From Artemisia argyi (lineage: Eukaryota > Streptophyta > Magnoliopsida > Asterales > Asteraceae): a DNA stretch of 64,000 nt. Numbering within the stretch: the first letter of the stretch is position 1; each line of letters starts with the position of its first letter. The stretch spans positions 170,486,090-170,550,089 of the forward strand of contig CM060687.1 of assembly GCA_030686995.1 (NCBI GenBank), given 5' to 3'. Shown in pieces: positions 58,156-64,000 of this stretch. The notes under the pieces are model-generated. The model saw nothing but the letters and a program-made list of their open reading frames with translations. It was not told the DNA's origin and made no database searches. The position numbers and the translations under genes were made by a program.

Positions 58156-58481
58156 GCTGAGATAACTGGTTATCAATTGACTTTAGAGTCTATGGAGGCC
58201 AAAATCATTACACATGAAAACAATGAAGTAGCATCGCTTGAAACATATAAACAACAGAATTACCTAGTTAAGTTAAGTGAATGGAAACTAGGTTGTAAGG
58301 TGTCTGAACTAGAGAAAGTGACTGCTGAAAGGGATAAGTTGTTAGAAAAACTTGTTGTATGGAATGAGGCAGGTCTGTCACATGTACAATTTGTTGAAAA
58401 GCAAAGAACATCAAATATTAAGACAGGCCTAGGTTATGATAATGATAACAATGAAGGCAAGGAACTAAATCTTACAGTAGA
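58156..58481 (+). pseudogene. copia gag, continuation
   Basis: It continues the frame from 42203 in the same phase after the duplicated GCTGA. The residues form a coiled coil (LESMEAKIITHENNEVASLE, 'KVSELEKVTAERDKLLEKL'), then 'KTGLGYDNDNNEGKE', the region that in related copia gags leads to protease. It is cut by the gypsy LTR starting at 58482; codons after that belong to the LTR. Confidence 0.88.
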
Positions 58482-61400
58482 TGTCACAACTCACCATTTC
58501 AGGTCATTTCCCAAACTTCGACATTTTACTATTCATAAATCACTATTCATCAAAACACTATTCATCGTTTTACTATTCATCATTTTCGAGGTCAAATTAA
58601 TATTCTGAGAAACATTTGAGAAAATTTACTATTCACTAAACACTATTCATTTCCGGAAAAGTTTTCATTTTTCATTTTCATTACTCATTTCATCGTAAAT
58701 TTAGTTTACGGGTATTCAAATTCGCGTAACCGGATTGGTTTAGGTGCGAATTCATTTCATTAGTGCTTAGGACACTGCATACGGACTAGAGATAGTCTGC
58801 ATATCATCATAACAGCATTTTCATGTTATACCACTCTTAGGATTTTCAAATTTATATATTTGATATATTTAACGTTTTACGTATAAGTATTTATAATAAA
58901 CGTTAACACCCGGTTTATACACGACGAATATATCTAAATATTCTCACAATGGTCCCGACATATTTTTATATCCATTTTATCATCATAAAAGTTATAACAT
59001 TCATTTACCCAGTATTTTGGAAATTTATTTTATTTATAACGTAAGTTTATAAATATTACGACGGTTTTCGTGGAAACAAAAACAATAATCACCTGATCAC
59101 TCAGTAATTGTACCCAACATATTTTTAACATATTTACAACTTTATTTCATCCCGAATAACTTTGTTAACATTTAATTCTATTAAACCCGGTACCCGATTT
59201 TAACTAATAACTCATATCTACACTAAACCTTACACTAAAATCCTAATTAAATCAAAACTACCCCTACCCCCCCCCCCCTCATCCCTATGTGGCCGGCCCC
59301 CTAAAGTCCTCACTAGGCAAATTTATACAACTTCTTAACCCATGGCATTAATGTGTACATATTATACTATATACCTTATAATACATATCTAGAAAAACTT
59401 CCTAAACATAAACACTTAACATTTCAAGAATCAAAAAGTATCATCTCTTCATCCTTTCCATCATACCCCAAACCTCACCACCAATCCATGATCAAGTGAA
59501 GTTTTTCCAAAAGTTAAAGCATAGAAGTTGTTCATTTTGTCATCCTTATCAAGAATCATACCACAAAAACACAAGTAATCCAAGGTTTCTAATCATCTCA
59601 TCACCTAGAATTTCAAAGTGAGTTATCAAATTTATTTTCATGTTTTCATCTAATTAACACATGTATCTTATAGTATTCATGCTTAATTTCATGCACCTAC
59701 TAGCTATACCACTTTATTTTTGTAGACTTTTGAAACATACAAACCCTAGAATTGGTTTTAGGTACTCCCTTGTTAAATTAACTTGCTTAGTGATTATTAG
59801 GAACCCATGGCACCCTAAGAAGGTGTATGGTAGGATTAGTATAGTTTTGTGAAGTTTGCAAGAGTTTTGGTTGATGTAGAAACTAGTTTTGAACCTTGGA
59901 AATGGTTTTGTAACAAGTAAATATAACTACTGTCCCATTTTGTTAAATCCTGGAAAATCAGTAAAAACAAAGTAAACTTTGGCAAAATTTTTATAAAATA
60001 CTTTCAAAAACGAATCCGTAGGCGAAAGAATGGATTAAAAAGAGTTTATAACGAAGAAGTTATGATTTTTGCAAGTTTATTGACGAAAAGTATTTTTCTG
60101 AAAATTACATGCTGTTGGACGTTTTTCGTCGGAAAAAAAGAGGCTTTAGACGTAACCCGGAGGAGCCAAGCTTTCCAAAATATATTACTACATACTAAGA
60201 CGTAACCGTGGATATAAAGAACAAGTAAAACGGACTTATAACGACAAAGATATTCACGTTTGAATATCGGCAAAACTCATGTCATTTTGACATCTTTTAG
60301 AAATATTAACGCTAAAACTACGTAGTAACTCTAGATTTCAAGAAATAATACCAAGTACCCAAATTCATAACTAACGAAGTATTAGTGATTACAAGTATAT
60401 TTTTATCATTACAAGGCGTTATTTCAAGGATTTTAAACCGAGGATTTCAACACTAACATGGAAACATACGATATATATATAAGTATATATACTGCAACTA
60501 GCTTTATTTTTCTAATAGCCATATTTTTCCTAAGTCTTGGAATATATATTTTTTTGATAGCAACCAGTGTTTTTCCAAAGAGTAGAGTGGTATAGGAACA
60601 TGTGCATGGACATTCATAACATCATTTGGTGATCTAAATTAGATCGTTCATCATTCACATTAGGTTGCGGCAGCTAACCGTTCATTGTTGTTCATTTCAT
60701 ATCATCACAGTATCATCAGTTAAGGTGAGTTTTCATAGCCCCGTATACATTTTATGATTGTTTTCAAATCCCACGGGGGAGAATACATTGCACCATTTTA
60801 GTACGAGCCCAAGTATCAAAACTTATGTACATTGCTTAAGTAGCTTGTCTGCCATGTGATAAGTCCCCTAGTATCATCATGAACCGTTAATTTTCCTTTA
60901 AGCGAGAGTGAGTGGATAGATCTATTGAGGGTGACGCCTCCATCCGTGGTAGTATTTGCCAACAGTAAGCGGATGCATTTCATGTCTGTTACATTTTAGT
61001 GTTTTGGCAGAACATTCAGGAGGGGCATAATTTCATTAGTCTAGCTTCGGTGTCATGAGCTTAAGGTCTATTGTACTATTTTACGTGACTTTTGTCATGC
61101 ACTTATACTTGTAGAGGCCGTTCAACATTACATTTCATAAACCTATGATTATTCACCAACATTCGTGTTGACCATTTTCGCAATGTATTTTCAGGTAACT
61201 AAGGCATTATCATATTACATGCATGGAGTCACATTAGGGTGTGCCAGGGATGACGCACTACATTTTGGATTTTTCATGCACTTGTGTAAATTATCGTTTG
61301 ACATTTCCTAAACTTGTTTTCTGTAAACGTTTCAACCTTTGGGGACCTATGTTTTGCAGCACTGGATGCTTTTAAATAAATCAAACGATATGTATTTTCC

Positions 61401-61505
61401 AAACGACACTTTAGGTCGTTCAATATATCCTTGTTATGGTGCTATGACAGTTACACCCCCAGGCATTCCATTCCGCTGCAAGTCAGGTAAATTGGGGGTG
61501 TGACA
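58482..61505 (+). repeat. 5' LTR of the last gypsy element
   Basis: 3024 bp, TGTCACAACTCACC ... GGGGGTGTGACA. It is related to 24908-27912 but clearly diverged. It keeps the ACTATTCATC cluster (about 58527-58590), the palindrome CGTAAATTTAGTTTACG (58694-58710) and the shared block near 60902. The right end is set by its match to other LTR ends and the primer site. Confidence 0.93.
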
Positions 61506-61508
61506 GAT

Positions 61509-61520
61509 TGGTACCAGAGC
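61509..61520 (+). other. Primer binding site, initiator-Met tRNA type
   Basis: TGGTACCAGAGC, 3 bp after the LTR, as at 27916. Confidence 0.88.
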
Positions 61521-61695
61521 CAAGGTTATAGCGAACTAGGATGCATCATGATAGGGTTTATGATGTGTACGATCCCTAGACTATAACCACATTATCATAG
61601 CATCTCATCATTTCATCATAAGTGCATGTTCATTGTTTTAGGTGATTCCATCATACGAGTTATTTATTTTATTTCACGTTGATCATCACAGAACC

Positions 61696-62718
61696 ATGTA
61701 TGCAGACCCAAACATTGTTATACTGTACTCTATCACAGACTCCGATGTTGAAGGCTCTATGTCTTCCACTGCCTTTTCACCACCACCTATTCCTCTTGTA
61801 CCTGTGTTGCCACTCTCGGCATCAGGTGAGGAAACCGAGCCTTTTGAGGAGGATGAGACTGCTCCTACTCCTCATGTTTCCCCAATTGCACCACCCGAGA
61901 TTACCCGTGCACCCACTGACACATCATCCTCTGCTACCACTATTCCATCAGAACCTAGACTCATGTTTCCACGTAGGAAGACGACTATAGGTCCTAGTAA
62001 GAAGGTTTGTCCTGCTACATCTACCTTTAGGGTCCCTGCTATTCCTATGTTACCTACACCACGACCAGCCATACCCGCTACTACATGCATATCTACTTCA
62101 CTATTGCCGCTTAGGAAGCGTGCGAGGTTTACTACACCAGCTTCACCTACTACAGAGTCATAATCAGAACCACCACCAGTATACCATGTAGGTGAGTGTT
62201 CGAGAGCAGCTGCTGCTAGGGAGCCTACAGTTGCTAGGGAGTCTACTGATGTTAGGGAGCCTACAGATGTTACATTAGAGGATCAGTTAGTGGCTCAGCA
62301 GGAGCAGGTTGATAGTTTGGGTTATAGGGTTGATGCGGATATCACTACTCGACTTGAGGCGGTTGAGGAGCAGGTCGAGGGATTGATTTTAGGCAGAGTA
62401 AGTATCGACGTGTCCTATCATGGACTTAAGGCACGGCAGTTGGGACATCGAGAGCTGATTGACCAGCTTAGGGGTGAGCTACCAGAGATACGGGATAGAG
62501 CTCAGACTACACAGAAGGCTCAAGGAGAGCAGACACACCAGTTGGCTGTAGCACATGAGAGGTTGGCTATGATGGAGGGTAGAGATGCTGCTCTTCAGCT
62601 CCGAGTTCAGCATTTAGAGGAGATTGCAGTTATGATGGACAGGGAGATTCGTCGTCTGAGGAGTGCACCTGGAGCATCTGGAGCTCCTGGACCATCTAGA
62701 GCACCTGGAGGAGCCTAG
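61696..62718 (+). pseudogene. ORF upstream of gypsy gag, with one TAA
   Basis: The first true ATG in frame is 61696 (MYADPNIVILYS). The first 155 codons are rich in Pro, Ser and Thr with an acidic patch (EETEPFEEDET). A TAA at 62161-62163 interrupts, and the same frame continues to 62718. The second part has short repeats around 'AREPT..ARESTDVREPTDV', then a long coiled coil (about 62290-62670: 'ADITTRLEAVEEQVEGL', 'LQLRVQHLEEIAVMMDREI') and a Gly/Ala/Pro tail. The start matches the remnant at 28111 in the other gypsy element, so both carried this ORF between primer site and gag. No known domain visible; the coiled coil suggests self-assembly or partner binding. Function unknown. Confidence 0.65.
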
Positions 62719-62968
62719 ACATAGACTAGTATTGTATTAGCTTTTACTATTTTCCTAGTCCCGAGGTGTGGGACATAGTTCAAGAACTTGTAGTCTTTTG
62801 GTTGTTGTACAAACAAATATATCAAGTGCGACTCTACTATGTTGGAAATGATGTGCTATATATATATATATATCGGTCCATGTAGGCCGAAATTTTCATG
62901 TATTATATTCATGTGTTGTGATTATATTTATGATGTTTCGTGGTTGCTCTTTATTGTTAATGTATTTA

Positions 62969-63094
62969 TACTTGTTGTGGTTCTATCTATACGTTTCGTG
63001 GTTGTATTATTACAAGTTGTGGTTGTACTCGTACATGTCGTGGTTGTATTTATACTTGTTGTGGTTGTATATATACATGTTGTGGGCGTATATT
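62969..63094 (+). repeat. 21-bp minisatellite, six units
   Basis: Six 21-bp units of the type TAC.TGTTGTGGTTGTA plus five variable bases, between the upstream ORF and gag. Being a multiple of three it stays open and reads as Val/Leu-rich, but no homologous protein is suggested. Confidence 0.88.
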
Positions 63095-63160
63095 TTTGTA
63101 CGATGACTATTTCTATTATGGTTTTCTCATGGTTGTTGTCGATTATTATTTATCAGAAGT

Positions 63161-64000
63161 ATGGCGCCAAAGAAAGCAAAGGCTACATCAGAAACACCCG
63201 CTATGACACAAGCCGCTATCCGCAAGTTGGCCAGGGATAGTATAGCAGAAGCTCTGGAGACTGAGAGAGCTGAAGTTGCTGCTAGGGCTGCTGAGATTCC
63301 ACCTACTACTAAAGTGGTTCAACCCACTACTAGGCGTGAATGTACATGGAAGGATTTCAAGATTAGTGATCCCGTCAAGTATAAGGGCACTGAGGGAGCG
63401 GTTGCTTTGATCCGCTGGTTTGAAAAGACTGAGAATGTATTTCTCATGTGTGGTTGCCAGGAGGTTAACAAGGTAAAGTTTGCTACTGGTATGCTTCTTG
63501 ATGAAGCTATGTCTTGGTGGAATTCATATGCTCAGCCTATTGGTATGGAGAATGCCTACAAGCTCACTTGGGATCAATTCAAAAAGCTGATGACTAAGAA
63601 GTTTTGCCCTCGTAGTGAGGTGCAAAAGTTGGAAACCGAATTCTATGAGCTGGTAACAAAAGGTGATGACATTGAGACTTATATCAAGAAGTTTCAGGAG
63701 TTGGCTGCAATATGTCCAACTATGGTTCCGGACGATGAGAAAAAGATGGAGAATTTTACTGGAGGATTACCCGAAAGCATCCGAGGGGATGTGATGTCTT
63801 TCGACCCACAATCAATGGAAGAGGCCATTCGTATAACTCAGAAACTTATGGTCCAAGTGTTAAAAGGAAAATCTGCTGCAAACAACATCAATAACCGTTC
63901 AAACAATACCAACTACAACAACACTCAAAACAACAACAACTATAACAATAACCGAAACCACAACTACCCCAATAACCAAAACAATAACAACAAGAGGAGG
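63161..64000 (+). CDS. gypsy gag, N-terminal 280 codons (open at window end)
   Basis: ATG at 63161 (MAPKKAKATSETPAMTQAA), no stop to base 64000. A helical N-terminus (LARDSIAEALETERAEVAAR) is followed by the retrotransposon gag domain at about residues 65-230: 'YKGTEGAVALIRWFEKTENV', 'VKFATGMLLDEAMSWWNSY', 'YKLTWDQFKKLMTKKFCPRS', 'GDDIETYIKKFQELA' and 'NFTGGLPESIRGDV'. The last 35 residues are an Asn-rich low-complexity linker; zinc knuckles should follow outside the window. The gag at 29092 is homologous and starts at what is Met15 here. It would build the particle around element RNA. I see no damage in the part present. Confidence 0.92.
   Translation, partial: MAPKKAKATSETPAMTQAAIRKLARDSIAEALETERAEVAARAAEIPPTTKVVQPTTRRECTWKDFKISDPVKYKGTEGAVALIRWFEKTENVFLMCGCQEVNKVKFATGMLLDEAMSWWNSYAQPIGMENAYKLTWDQFKKLMTKKFCPRSEVQKLETEFYELVTKGDDIETYIKKFQELAAICPTMVPDDEKKMENFTGGLPESIRGDVMSFDPQSMEEAIRITQKLMVQVLKGKSAANNINNRSNNTNYNNTQNNNNYNNNRNHNYPNNQNNNNKRR

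Larger units (their letters stand above)
40136..58481 (+). mobile_element. Ty1/copia element, 5' part, split by a SIRE-like insertion
   Basis: 5' LTR 40136-40616, primer site 40619-40630, gag from 40703. The gag frame is interrupted at 42203 by the element at 42204-58155, resumes at 58156 (GCTGA duplicated), and is cut at 58481 by the gypsy LTR starting at 58482. Pol and the 3' LTR must lie beyond that gypsy element, outside the window, or be lost. Confidence 0.88.
58482..64000 (+). mobile_element. Ty3/gypsy element, 5' part (runs off window)
   Basis: 5' LTR, primer site, an upstream ORF and the start of gag, in the same layout as the element at 24908. The left flank GTAGA (58477-58481) would be its target duplication if the right end, outside the window, carries the same bases. 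Gag is open to the last base, so this copy may be more complete than the others. Confidence 0.9.

Overview
This is nuclear DNA of a flowering plant, and every recognisable part of it is LTR retrotransposon. I found no host gene, rRNA, tRNA gene, CRISPR array or DNA transposon. The protein types suggest the daisy family (Asteraceae), perhaps tribe Anthemideae: the Athila-type pol, an acidic ORF carrying 'MEDEHLDTvPEKESDEF', and two copia gag types all look like families I recall from those genomes. That host call rests on recall, not on a search. The DNA is AT-rich and full of stop codons outside the transposon genes.

The window is a nest that can be resolved largely to the base. (1) 1-2756 is the right part of a long Ty3/gypsy LTR, inserted in an Athila-like element. 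(2) 2757-9087 is that Athila-like element (plus strand): gag C-terminus, protease, RT, RNase H and integrase, all broken, then 2 kb of 3' noncoding DNA and a 23-bp stub of the 3' LTR. (3) 9088-20340 (minus) is a broken reading frame of a kind I associate with copia pol C-terminal extensions. It is split by (4) 10200-19720, a 9.5-kb non-autonomous Athila/Tat-like element with 3.3-kb LTRs, a tRNA-Asp-type primer site, two adjacent ORFs and target duplication ACTGG. (5) 20341-39844 (minus) is a gypsy element with 3.7-kb LTRs and almost no internal coding sequence. Its complete LTR is split by (6) 24908-36472 (plus), a gypsy element with 3.0-kb LTRs, target duplication ATATT, a gag with one stop and a ruined pol. 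(7) 40136-58481 (plus) is the left part of a copia element. Its gag frame is split by (8) 42204-58155 (minus), a SIRE/Maximus-like copia element (target duplication GCTGA), which is itself split by (9) 44023-51689 (plus), a related element without gag or pol (target duplication GAAGT). (10) 58482-64000 (plus) is the 5' LTR, an upstream ORF and an intact gag start of another gypsy element that runs off the window.

Nothing here works as a host pathway. The elements depend on one another: those lacking pol kept their terminal signals (LTR ends, primer site, polypurine tract) and must have been copied by proteins made elsewhere. The most unusual signals are in noncoding parts: four tandem hairpins with covarying base pairs in the 3' region of element 4, a similar hairpin pair in the Athila-like element, G-rich tracts inside both elements that copy each element's own version of the terminal polypurine tract, and four-arm palindromic arrays directly upstream of the TATA box in the SIRE-like LTRs and again inside those elements.
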